In this document: positions 46,207-53,336 of the stretch, one piece after another | How the letters are laid out: each line of letters begins with the position of its first letter | Position numbering within the stretch: the first letter of the stretch is position 1 | NCBI RefSeq assembly: GCF_947367125.1 | Contig: NZ_CANBCQ010000010.1 | Span: 1 to 54,033, forward strand | Direction of reading: 5' to 3' | Length of the DNA: 54,033 nucleotides | Origin: an uncultured Lactobacillus sp. | GTDB lineage: Bacteria; Bacillota; Bacilli; Lactobacillales; Lactobacillaceae | Notes under the pieces: model-generated | What the model was told of the DNA's origin: nothing | The model's database searches: none | The model's input: the letters and a program-made list of their open reading frames with translations, nothing else | Position numbers and translations under genes: made by a program

Positions 46207-46851
46207 ATGGAAAAAATTAAAATTCCAAAGGCAACGGCAAAAAGATTACCATTATACTATCGCTATTTGATTATTTTGAATGAAGAAGGCAAGGATAAAG
46301 TTTCTTCAACTGAATTATCAGAAGCAGTTCAAGTAGATAGTGCTTCAATTAGAAGAGATTTTTCCTACTTTGGTGCACTAGGTAAGCGTGGCTATGGTTA
46401 TGACGTTAAGAATTTACTTACTTTCTTTAAAAAGATCTTGAATCAGGATACATTAACTAATGTAGCTTTGATTGGGGTAGGTAACTTAGGTCGAGCTTTG
46501 CTTAACTACAACTTTAAACGCAGCAATAATATTCGAATTTCCTGTGCTTTTGATATTAATAAGGAAATTACTGGTCGCATTTTAAGTGGTGTCCCTGTTT
46601 ATGATATGAGTGACTTGAAGCAACAATTGAGTGACCAACAGATTTCAATTGCGATTTTAACTGTGCCTTCAACAGCCGCTCAAAAGACAACCGATGAAAT
46701 GGTTGATGCTGGCGTTAAGGGAATTATGAACTTTACGCCAATTAGATTGTCTGCGCCTGCCGATGTACGAGTGCAGAACGTTGATTTGGCTACAGAATTA
46801 CAAACATTGATTTACTTTTTGAATTCTGAAAAACAAAATAATGAAAATTAA
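46207..46851 (+). CDS. rex: Redox-sensing transcriptional repressor Rex
   Basis: A 214-residue repressor that reads the NADH/NAD+ ratio. The N-terminal winged-helix includes [62 protein letters not shown], and the Rossmann domain has [16 protein letters not shown] (about 84-99) and [11 protein letters not shown] 46207 is preceded by GGAGG (6 bases). Upstream, TTGTGAAAAA repeats at about 46091 and 46109 resemble Rex half-sites, so autoregulation is possible. A terminator follows at 46874-46915. Confidence 0.95.
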   Translation: MEKIKIPKATAKRLPLYYRYLIILNEEGKDKVSSTELSEAVQVDSASIRRDFSYFGALGKRGYGYDVKNLLTFFKKILNQDTLTNVALIGVGNLGRALLNYNFKRSNNIRISCAFDINKEITGRILSGVPVYDMSDLKQQLSDQQISIAILTVPSTAAQKTTDEMVDAGVKGIMNFTPIRLSAPADVRVQNVDLATELQTLIYFLNSEKQNNEN

Positions 46852-46873
46852 CAAAGGTATAAATTATCTTTGA

Positions 46874-46915
46874 AATCATTCATTTATGGTTGGACCGTAT
46901 TTGAATGATTTTTTT
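46874..46915 (+). terminator. rex terminator
   Basis: AATCATTCA and TGAATGATT pair around a 19-base loop and end in a T run. Confidence 0.75.
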
Positions 46916-46942
46916 ATAACGAAAATATGAGGTGAATTTACA

Positions 46943-47764
46943 ATGAAAATAGGGTCCGCTTTAAAAAAAGAGAGATTACGCATGGGATTGACCCAAGACG
47001 AAATGATTCAAGGAATTATTAAAAAAAGTCATTATTCAAAAGTCGAGCGAAATTTAGAAGGAATTTCCGCTGATAGTTTATTTGAAATTCTGTTTGCTCA
47101 TAATATTGATATTGATAATTTTCTAGATCAAATAAAGGATGAATATAGGTCAGTTGAAGATAAAAAAGCAATAAAGCTAAATCAAGAGGTTATGGGGGCT
47201 TTTAATGAATCTGATACTGATAAAATACAAGAAAAATTACATGATATTTTGCAATTAAAGGGTCAAACCATTTTTAAATATAGAGCTATTATTTCTGTAG
47301 CTATTTTTAGTGGACAACTAAGTTTGTTGTGTTCTGATTTTAAAAAGCAAATCGTTTTGCAGTTTTCAAAGTACGATAATTGGTTTGAAAATGTAGATGC
47401 TTTACGTCTACTTGCTAATTGTATGCCCATCTTTAAGATAGAGCAATTGGATAACATCGTTAAACAGTTACTTAGGCATTATTCTAAAAACAGAAACTAT
47501 TCAGAAAGAATGATCGAACGGATTGCTATTATTTGTAATAATTATTTATATTATTGCTTTTATTCTAAGGTCAAGGGTAAGAATATTAGTGCTTGTCTAA
47601 AGTTTTTAAGCAATTTAGCTTGTAGTTATCATTTTCTTTTTTATCATATTGTGGAAGAGTTTTATTTTCACTTATTTAGGGATGAAAAGAATGAAGCCAA
47701 AATAATAAAAAAGCAGTTGATCTCTTATGGATATAAGAATTTAGTAAGTTCATGGAAAATATAG
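46943..47764 (+). CDS. Rgg/GadR/MutR-type transcriptional regulator
   Basis: A 273-residue protein. An N-terminal HTH (ALKKERLRMGLTQDEMIQGIIKKSHYSKVERNLEGISADSLFEILFAHNIDIDNFL, about 7-61) is the typical Rgg domain. The rest is all-helical with a repeat-like C-terminus, matching the Rgg C-terminal that binds short peptide pheromones. The RBS is GAGGTG. It lies just upstream of a short hydrophobic peptide ORF and a Cys-tailed peptide ORF, so it is the likely regulator of the peptide operon. AT-rich codon use (AGA, ATA, AAT) differs from the neighbouring rex gene. Confidence 0.88.
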   Translation: MKIGSALKKERLRMGLTQDEMIQGIIKKSHYSKVERNLEGISADSLFEILFAHNIDIDNFLDQIKDEYRSVEDKKAIKLNQEVMGAFNESDTDKIQEKLHDILQLKGQTIFKYRAIISVAIFSGQLSLLCSDFKKQIVLQFSKYDNWFENVDALRLLANCMPIFKIEQLDNIVKQLLRHYSKNRNYSERMIERIAIICNNYLYYCFYSKVKGKNISACLKFLSNLACSYHFLFYHIVEEFYFHLFRDEKNEAKIIKKQLISYGYKNLVSSWKI

Positions 47765-47806
47765 TTTAGTAATACGAAACATTTGTGATAAATTTAATTG
47801 CTCAAG

Positions 47807-47823
47807 CGATAATTAAATTATCG
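47807..47823. promoter_or_regulatory. Palindromic operator-like site upstream of the peptide ORFs
   Basis: CGATAATT-A-AATTATCG is a perfect 8-bp inverted repeat. It overlaps a GATAAT -10-like box (47808-47813), with TTGTGA (47783-47788) 19 bases upstream. Part of it, TTATCGTAAA (47818-47827), recurs at 47865-47874 as a direct repeat. The site suits a regulator acting at the promoter. Confidence 0.5.
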
Positions 47824-47836
47824 TAAAAAAAGAGAG

Positions 47837-47878
47837 ATGATAAATTTGATTTGGGAATTACCTGTTATCGTAAATTAA
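47837..47878 (+). CDS. Candidate short hydrophobic signalling peptide
   Basis: This is a 13-codon ORF, MINLIWELPVIVN. ATG 47837 touches the GAGAG Shine-Dalgarno-like run; the TTG at 47846 lies 9 bases from it and would give MIWELPVIVN, which is the better placed start. The hydrophobic tail (ELPVIVN) resembles mature Rgg-partner SHP pheromones, such as DIIIIVGG types, though it has no long basic leader. It lies between the Rgg gene and the precursor ORF. The ORF is too short to be significant by itself. Confidence 0.35.
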   Translation: MINLIWELPVIVN

Positions 47879-47906
47879 TTTTTTATAAAAAAAGAAGGTG
47901 AAAAAA

Positions 47907-47978
47907 GTGAGACTTGAAGAAGTTGAATTTGGTCCATACGATAAGCCAAATACTTGTAATTGTACTACAGCTTGCTAG
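47907..47978 (+). CDS. Putative RiPP precursor peptide, Cys-rich C-terminus
   Basis: The GTG-start ORF encodes 23 residues. The leader-like part is acidic (LEEVEFGPYDKPN, about 3-15) and the core-like C-terminus is TCNCTTAC (residues 16-23), with three cysteines in eight residues and a terminal Cys. AGAAGGTG lies seven bases before the GTG. There is no other plausible role for a Cys-tailed peptide directly before an E1-like enzyme and an ABC exporter. E1-like enzymes such as MccB act on a peptide C-terminus. MccA-type precursors end in Asn, so this is a different class. Processing is unknown. Confidence 0.75.
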   Translation: MRLEEVEFGPYDKPNTCNCTTAC

Positions 47979-47990
47979 ACTGTGATTTAC

Positions 47991-48058
47991 AAAAGGCTGA
48001 TAAAATATGTTAAATGTCTTAATTTAATGACATTGAGATATATTATCAGTCTTTTTTT
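47991..48058 (+). terminator. Attenuator between precursor and modification genes
   Basis: The outer stem pairs AGGCTGATAA-AATAT with ATATATTATCAGTC, and the inner arms AAATGTC and GACATT extend the hairpin; seven T follow (48052-48058). It lies 12 bases after the peptide stop and 20 bases before the E1-like gene, so most transcripts would end after the peptide. Confidence 0.75.
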
Positions 48059-48077
48059 ACTTATAATGGAGAAAATA

Positions 48078-50366
48078 ATGAAGAAATTAAAGGCTAATCT
48101 GGGATTTTTAGGAAATAAGAAAGATAGAATTTATGTTAATGCCCCAGGTATTGACAGTGATCTTTTAACTATCCGGGTAGATAATTATAAAAAAGCTTTT
48201 AAATATTTAACGGATATATCTGTTAATGACAAAAATCAGATGACAGATTTGATTTCAAAATCATATAATCAATTTTTGGCACAACAAGATTTACTTTATT
48301 TAGACTATGATATTCAAAAGGAAAAGAACATTAGAGCATTAAATTTCTTTAATAATATTTCACCGCTACCTGATAGATATTCTATACAAGATAAATTTGA
48401 AAATTATACTATTGCAATTATAGGATTAGGGACACTTGGTACTTCATTGCTACAGTACTTTATTCAATTAGGAATAAAAAACTTTGTATTAATAGATGGT
48501 GATAAAGTTGAAAAAAAGAATATTAGTCATCAAAGGCTTTATTCACTAGTAGATATTGGCAAAGCTAAGGTTAATGTTTTAAAAGAAAAGCTTCCCGCCA
48601 TTTGTGAAAACATCAACGTAGTAACTTGTGATAAATATTTAGACAAGGATAATTTATTTTCAAAAATAATTGACAAGAAATTGAATGCTGTATTTTGTGC
48701 TTTTGATAATGCTAATTCAGATATTTTAAGAGATATTTTTGATTACTGCCATGAAAAAAATATTGTTCCATATATTGCAGGATATAAACGAGAAAGTGTT
48801 ACAGCACAATTACTTTCGATTAGGTCTATTAAAAATCTTATTACTGAGAGTGATCAATATGATGTGATAAAAGAAAATTCCGGTGTAGGGTATTTAGGAG
48901 ATATGGCTGCCATTTTATTAATAAGATTGTGGCTACAAAGTATAGTTCCTTCTGCTGATTATGGTTGGGATTATTTAGAGTATAATTTGTTTTCTAATAA
49001 GCAGAGTTTAATAGATAATAATGTACTGAATTATTATAAAATAGAAAGAAATACTACTTCTAAATTCTTTGATAAATATATTTTAAGTCCTTATATTGGT
49101 GAATTATATAGTGACTATTTGAGAACATCACAAAATCAGTATAAATTTGAGATAAGTACATTGTTAAGAAAATTTAAAAAGAAAAATAGCTTTGTAGAAA
49201 ATACTGAAGAAAGACAATATGAAAAAATGTTGGCCCACCTTACTATTTCATACCAAGATACGATGTATTCTATACAAGAATTTTATTATAAGATATTAGC
49301 AGAGAATCAGGTGCCTTTTAAAAAGTATAAAGAGTTTTATCAAAAGTTATATAAGGTAAAAAGTAATGCACTAAATGTTTTAAAAGAAAAGCAGAAAAGA
49401 ATTGCAATAAAATACAGAAAGTCTATTTCTAACTCTATTGAAAAAATCATTGATCCAATTGTAATCAATTTAAACGAATTGTATTTTGAAAACAATCAGG
49501 TAGATTTTATTAAGTATAATCTAAATTATAAGTATAATTATAAAATGTCATTAAATGATCAAATAGAAAAAATTTGCCGTCTTGATAATTTTTTACCAGG
49601 TTACGAAATGACACAACATATTAAATATTTGTTTGATCATAATTTTATTGATATTTCAAGAAATAATAAAAATTCTTTTACTATATTAAATCAAAGGCAA
49701 TTTGATATGAATACAGTTATTTCTTTTAAAAATGATATTTCAGGGCTTCTTAATATGGCACATGAAATTGGCTTAAATTATTTTTCTTCCTTTGTATCAG
49801 ATAAAAAAATAGTCGATAATCTTTCGTCTTATACAAAGGAACTTTTTTCTTTTATAAATGAGATACTCATTTTATATAGTAGTAAAAATTGGAAAAAAAA
49901 GATTAGTTATAGAGATTCATTAGAATATTTATATAGACAGATTTCTAATCCATATTCGATTGATTTATATGAAGAAGGTATTTTTGCAAGCAAAAATACC
50001 TTAGATTGGCCTAATATAATTTCTACTAGACGAAACATCACACATAGGTTAAATCCTAATATTAAGTTTACTAATTTTGATGTAACTAACCTAAATATTG
50101 TTACAAATTTTGGAATTCTTTTTTCGGAGAGAAAATTGTATCTCTATCCAGAAATGTACTTAATAGCTTTCTTTTTAGTTCAAAAGTTTCTAGAAAAGCC
50201 ATTATTATATGAAAAGTTTATAAATTATTTGAGTCAATCGAATGATTTAGAATATAGTACGATATTAAGTAAGGTATATGGAGAAACGGTGCAAGGGGCA
50301 ATTAAAAAGGGTGGAAAAGCATTACTCTCTTTTTTAAGGAACTATGGTGTAGATAATGGCAATTAA
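48078..50366 (+). CDS. ThiF/E1-like adenylating enzyme fused to a degenerate M3 peptidase-like domain
   Basis: A 762-residue protein from ATG 48078, preceded by TGGAG. Residues 1-108 could hold a peptide-binding (RRE-like) part. A ThiF/E1-like domain follows: ATP loop AIIGLGTLGTSLL (113-125), DGDKVEKKNISHQRLY (140-155; the usual RQ is HQ), GKAKV (161-165) and CAFDN (207-211). From about 490 it resembles an M3 oligopeptidase: FIDISRNNKNSFTILN, then NMAHEIGLNYFSSF (559-572), where the zinc motif HExxH is HEIGL, so the second His is missing. A conserved-looking Glu follows in INEIL (593-597). I infer adenylation or activation of the peptide C-terminus and a non-catalytic M3 scaffold. It overlaps the ABC gene by 11 bases. 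Confidence 0.8.
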   Translation: MKKLKANLGFLGNKKDRIYVNAPGIDSDLLTIRVDNYKKAFKYLTDISVNDKNQMTDLISKSYNQFLAQQDLLYLDYDIQKEKNIRALNFFNNISPLPDRYSIQDKFENYTIAIIGLGTLGTSLLQYFIQLGIKNFVLIDGDKVEKKNISHQRLYSLVDIGKAKVNVLKEKLPAICENINVVTCDKYLDKDNLFSKIIDKKLNAVFCAFDNANSDILRDIFDYCHEKNIVPYIAGYKRESVTAQLLSIRSIKNLITESDQYDVIKENSGVGYLGDMAAILLIRLWLQSIVPSADYGWDYLEYNLFSNKQSLIDNNVLNYYKIERNTTSKFFDKYILSPYIGELYSDYLRTSQNQYKFEISTLLRKFKKKNSFVENTEERQYEKMLAHLTISYQDTMYSIQEFYYKILAENQVPFKKYKEFYQKLYKVKSNALNVLKEKQKRIAIKYRKSISNSIEKIIDPIVINLNELYFENNQVDFIKYNLNYKYNYKMSLNDQIEKICRLDNFLPGYEMTQHIKYLFDHNFIDISRNNKNSFTILNQRQFDMNTVISFKNDISGLLNMAHEIGLNYFSSFVSDKKIVDNLSSYTKELFSFINEILILYSSKNWKKKISYRDSLEYLYRQISNPYSIDLYEEGIFASKNTLDWPNIISTRRNITHRLNPNIKFTNFDVTNLNIVTNFGILFSERKLYLYPEMYLIAFFLVQKFLEKPLLYEKFINYLSQSNDLEYSTILSKVYGETVQGAIKKGGKALLSFLRNYGVDNGN

Positions 50367-51930
50367 AATAGCTAAACCAATAACCACATTGATGTTTATT
50401 TTTCTTGCAATAATTCGGTCATGTCAAACGCTTTTCATTGCTTGGGTAGTAAAATTACTAATTAATTTTGCTATAAGTAAAAGTAGTGGTTTACTAAATA
50501 TCGTTCTTTTAAGCACATTTGGATTATTCTTCTTTCTACTATTCGATCTCTTGTATGAAAAAGTATATTCCAAGTTGATATTGGAAATAAACATGAAGAT
50601 AAAATCTAGAGCAGCATTATGTTTAATTTTCAATCCAGTTGTTGCAAAAGAGGTTGATACTTCATTTTTAACAAATGATCTTAAGCAAATTGAGATAAAT
50701 AAAATTGCTGCAGAATTGGAAATTATTACGAATATTATTCAGTTAACTTTAGCATTAATTTTTGCATTATACAATTCTATTTTGCTAACTATTATATTTC
50801 TTTTTGCGTCTTTCATTCCAGGAATTTCACAGCATTTATTTGGTATCTCAATTGAAAAAAGTTCAAGAAGATGGGAACAAAAAAACAGTAATTACACAGA
50901 AATTGTGAAAGAAACACAAAATATTTCTGAAACGGCTCGGTTATATAATTCACGACAGAATATTTGGAAGAGGTTTAGAGCTTCAGCTCTTCAAATGGAA
51001 AAATCATTATTTAGGTTGAACTGTCTGCGTGGTTTTTCAAATGAAACAGTAGAATTACTGGCTTATGCTTTTAGTATGCTGATTCCTACTGCAGTTGGCG
51101 TGTTTTTAGTAAAAGAAAATAGTGTTACCTTAGGAACATTAATGATGATTAGTACCTTATCTAATAGTTTTGTAAATCCAACAATTTCAATTTTCTATTC
51201 GTTAAATAATATTAAGGCAACCAAGCCAATGTGGAATAAATTTACCAAATTAAATGTTGTAATAAATGAAAATAATAACTTACCATTCGGTGATTTTGCG
51301 GAGCTATCATTACAAAATATATTTGTTGAGCTAGGGAACCATACAATTATTGATAATCTAAGTTTGAATATTAGACAAGGCGAAAAAGTTCTATTAATGG
51401 CCCCCTCAGGTTGGGGTAAAACTACTTTATTAGAAACTTTATTAGGTTTAATTCCCATTAAAGAGGGTAAATATTTATTAAATGGAAATGATATTAAAAA
51501 AAAGAAAAGTAAAATTTATTTGTATTTTAGTTATATTAATCAACAGCCTAAATTATTAAATGATACAATTCTGTATAATATAACTCTAGGAAATAAAATT
51601 TCAGAGCAACTATTAAAAAAGGCAATTAATGTTTCAGGACTCAATATACTTATTCAAAAAAAGGGATTAGATTACGTTATAGGGCAAGATGGAGATAAGT
51701 TATCTGGAGGTCAGAAACAAAGAATTGAAATTGCTAGAGCGGTATACTTTGATAGATCAATTATTATTGCAGATGAAGCAACTTCATCACTGGATGATAA
51801 GCTTTCTCAAGAAATTCATAACGCATTGATTAGTGTTAAAGATAAAACTATTATTGAGGTTGCACATAAGATATCTGATAATGAGAAGAACCAGTTCGAT
51901 AAAGTAGTGAAACTGGATAAGCTTAATTAA
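50356..51930 (+). CDS. ABC exporter (fused membrane and ATPase domains)
   Basis: A 524-residue half-transporter. The N-terminal domain (about 1-300) has about five or six membrane helices. The C-terminal ATPase carries Walker A APSGWGKTT (about 354-362), signature LSGGQKQRIEIARAVYF (about 453), Walker B IIIADEATSS and an H-loop EVAHKIS. There is no N-terminal C39 peptidase domain, so it is not a leader-cleaving type. As the last gene of the peptide operon, it probably exports the product or provides immunity. It starts inside the end of the E1-like gene. Confidence 0.9.
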   Translation: MAIKIAKPITTLMFIFLAIIRSCQTLFIAWVVKLLINFAISKSSGLLNIVLLSTFGLFFFLLFDLLYEKVYSKLILEINMKIKSRAALCLIFNPVVAKEVDTSFLTNDLKQIEINKIAAELEIITNIIQLTLALIFALYNSILLTIIFLFASFIPGISQHLFGISIEKSSRRWEQKNSNYTEIVKETQNISETARLYNSRQNIWKRFRASALQMEKSLFRLNCLRGFSNETVELLAYAFSMLIPTAVGVFLVKENSVTLGTLMMISTLSNSFVNPTISIFYSLNNIKATKPMWNKFTKLNVVINENNNLPFGDFAELSLQNIFVELGNHTIIDNLSLNIRQGEKVLLMAPSGWGKTTLLETLLGLIPIKEGKYLLNGNDIKKKKSKIYLYFSYINQQPKLLNDTILYNITLGNKISEQLLKKAINVSGLNILIQKKGLDYVIGQDGDKLSGGQKQRIEIARAVYFDRSIIIADEATSSLDDKLSQEIHNALISVKDKTIIEVAHKISDNEKNQFDKVVKLDKLN

Positions 51931-51984
51931 TTACTTCTATCGTGCAACGAGAGAAATAAAAAAATAATGAAAATTAAGATTCAA

Positions 51985-52019
51985 GGCTACCCTAATGATG
52001 AAAGTAGGGTAGCTTTTTT
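51985..52019 (+). terminator. Terminator of the peptide operon
   Basis: GGCTACCCTA-ATGATGAAAG-TAGGGTAGCT followed by T. Confidence 0.85.
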
Positions 52020-52049
52020 ACCACTTAGACATCAAAAATGACCACTTAG
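52020..52049 (+). promoter_or_regulatory. Direct-repeat LytTR-type binding site
   Basis: ACCACTTAG occurs at 52020-52028 and 52041-52049, separated by 12 bases (21 bases start to start, two DNA turns). LytTR proteins bind two 9-bp direct repeats spaced by 12-13 bases with consensus near [TA][AC][CA]GTTN[AG][TG]; each copy matches at 7 of 9 positions. The LytTR gene starts at 52116. Confidence 0.6.
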
Positions 52050-52115
52050 TTTAAAGCGCTAGTTTTTTTATACGATTCCTAGTTTAATGTAAATAAGTTG
52101 AAAGGAGGGATGAGC

Positions 52116-52574
52116 TTGAAAGTCAAATTAAACATTGATCCTAGCCAAAAAGAAGCAGAATTAATTATTAATGCTCCGAATTTGACGCCAGAAGTAAAGC
52201 AGCTGTATCAACTGTTGCAAGAAAGGCAGTCAAACCTAGAGCAGATTGAGGCTGAAAAGGAAAATGTATCTTATTATTTGAATTTAAGTGACATCCTTTT
52301 CTTTGAGACTGATAGCAAGGTCGTGATGGCTCATACTAAAAGAAATGCCTATCAGGTGAAATATAAACTGTATGAACTAGAAGACTTATTGGGTGGCAAC
52401 TTTATGCGTGTGGCTAAGTCAACTATTTTAAATTTAGATAAGGTATATTCAGTAACGCGCTCAATTTCAAACTGTCAAATTAAATTTGAAGAATCATATA
52501 AGACGGTATATGTATCAAGACATTATTATCGTGATTTGCGGAATCGTTTAGAAGAAAGAAGGAATTTGGGATGA
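52116..52574 (+). CDS. LytTR-domain transcriptional regulator
   Basis: A 152-residue protein with an N-terminal segment of about 55 residues containing a coiled coil (LYQLLQERQSNLEQIEAEKE) and a C-terminal LytTR DNA-binding domain (LSDILFFETDSKVVMAHTKRNAYQVKYKLYELEDLLG..FMRVAKSTILNLDKVYSV). It lacks a receiver domain, so it is a stand-alone LytTR regulator. TTG 52116 is chosen since AAAGGAGGG is 7-8 bases upstream; ATG 52110 is a close alternative. It overlaps the LiaF-like gene by 4 bases (ATGA). Confidence 0.85.
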   Translation: MKVKLNIDPSQKEAELIINAPNLTPEVKQLYQLLQERQSNLEQIEAEKENVSYYLNLSDILFFETDSKVVMAHTKRNAYQVKYKLYELEDLLGGNFMRVAKSTILNLDKVYSVTRSISNCQIKFEESYKTVYVSRHYYRDLRNRLEERRNLG

Positions 52575-53317
52575 AGAAGGGACTCTACCGCGCTTTTTGG
52601 GGCATCTTTTTTATTGCTTGTGCATTGTTTGTAGTATTAAACCAGATGGGCATTTGGACATATCGTTTAGGCTTCTGGGCTGCAATTGGTAGCGTGATTT
52701 TTACAATTAGTTTACTAGATGGTTTGATTAATCGGCGTATCACTGAAAGCGTCTTTTCGATAGCTTTTATCTTGATGATTTTCGCTCAACCTCTTCATAT
52801 TACTAAGTTAGTACCGTGGACTATCTTATTGGCTGCAGTTTTAATTTCAATTGGATTGGGGATTATTTTTCACAATCGATTTCATACGGTGGTATATGCA
52901 AATAAAAAGATTAAGAACTTTAGGGACAAAAGAGAAGCTATTACAGATCATATCTTTACTGACACAGTAACTAAAGAACAAGGTGCACATGTAGTAGTTG
53001 ATCAAACAATGTCAGATACTTCGCGTTATATTCACTCAAAGGAACTTGAGACAATTGATGTTAACGCTAAGATGAGCGATGTTAATTTATATCTAGATGA
53101 CGCACAAGCTGCAGGCAATAATGTTACCCTAAATTTAAATTTAACTATGACAGATTTAACGTTATATCTACCACTATCATGGGAAGTTGAGAGTAATATG
53201 ACTTCGGGTTTTATGGCCGGTGACTTAGAAATTGGTGGCACCTCAAATGGTGGCGGGCCAACTTTGATTATTCAAGGTCATTCTAGTATGAGTGATATTA
53301 AAATTGAATATGTATAA
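52571..53317 (+). CDS. LiaF-like membrane protein
   Basis: A 248-residue protein. Four membrane helices span about residues 5-100 (AFWGIFFIACALFVVLNQMGIW, WAAIGSVIFTISLLDGLI, VFSIAFILMIFAQPLHI, LVPWTILLAAVLISIGLGIIF). The C-terminal domain is the LiaF/DUF2154 beta-solenoid-like fold (VDQTMSDTSRYIHSKELETIDVNAKMSDVNLYLDD through GPTLIIQGHSSMSDIKIEYV). LiaF-like proteins restrain envelope-stress signalling. Here the partner is a LytTR regulator, as in other lactobacilli, and it probably feeds back on it. It lies directly before the right IS. Confidence 0.85.
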   Translation: MKKGLYRAFWGIFFIACALFVVLNQMGIWTYRLGFWAAIGSVIFTISLLDGLINRRITESVFSIAFILMIFAQPLHITKLVPWTILLAAVLISIGLGIIFHNRFHTVVYANKKIKNFRDKREAITDHIFTDTVTKEQGAHVVVDQTMSDTSRYIHSKELETIDVNAKMSDVNLYLDDAQAAGNNVTLNLNLTMTDLTLYLPLSWEVESNMTSGFMAGDLEIGGTSNGGGPTLIIQGHSSMSDIKIEYV

Positions 53318-53336
53318 AAAAGTGTCTGGGAAAAAA

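Noticed and set aside
47907..47978. Microcin C (MccA-type) precursor
   Set aside because: MccA-type peptides are around seven residues long and end in Asn for coupling to a nucleotide. This peptide is longer, ends in Cys, and its partner enzyme carries an additional M3-like domain.
47982..48077. An upstream in-frame start (47982) that would add 32 residues to the E1-like protein
   Set aside because: The added part would run through the attenuator hairpin and its T run, has no ribosome binding site, and encodes a chance hydrophobic stretch. ATG 48078 has TGGAG at the right distance.
47907..51930. Lanthipeptide, sactipeptide or thiazole peptide cluster
   Set aside because: No LanB/LanC/LanM, radical SAM or YcaO gene is present in the window, and the exporter lacks a C39 peptidase domain.
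47907..51930. Defence (anti-phage) island
   Set aside because: An E1-like protein can be part of CBASS or related systems, but there is no nucleotide cyclase, JAB peptidase or effector gene, whereas a precursor peptide and exporter are present.
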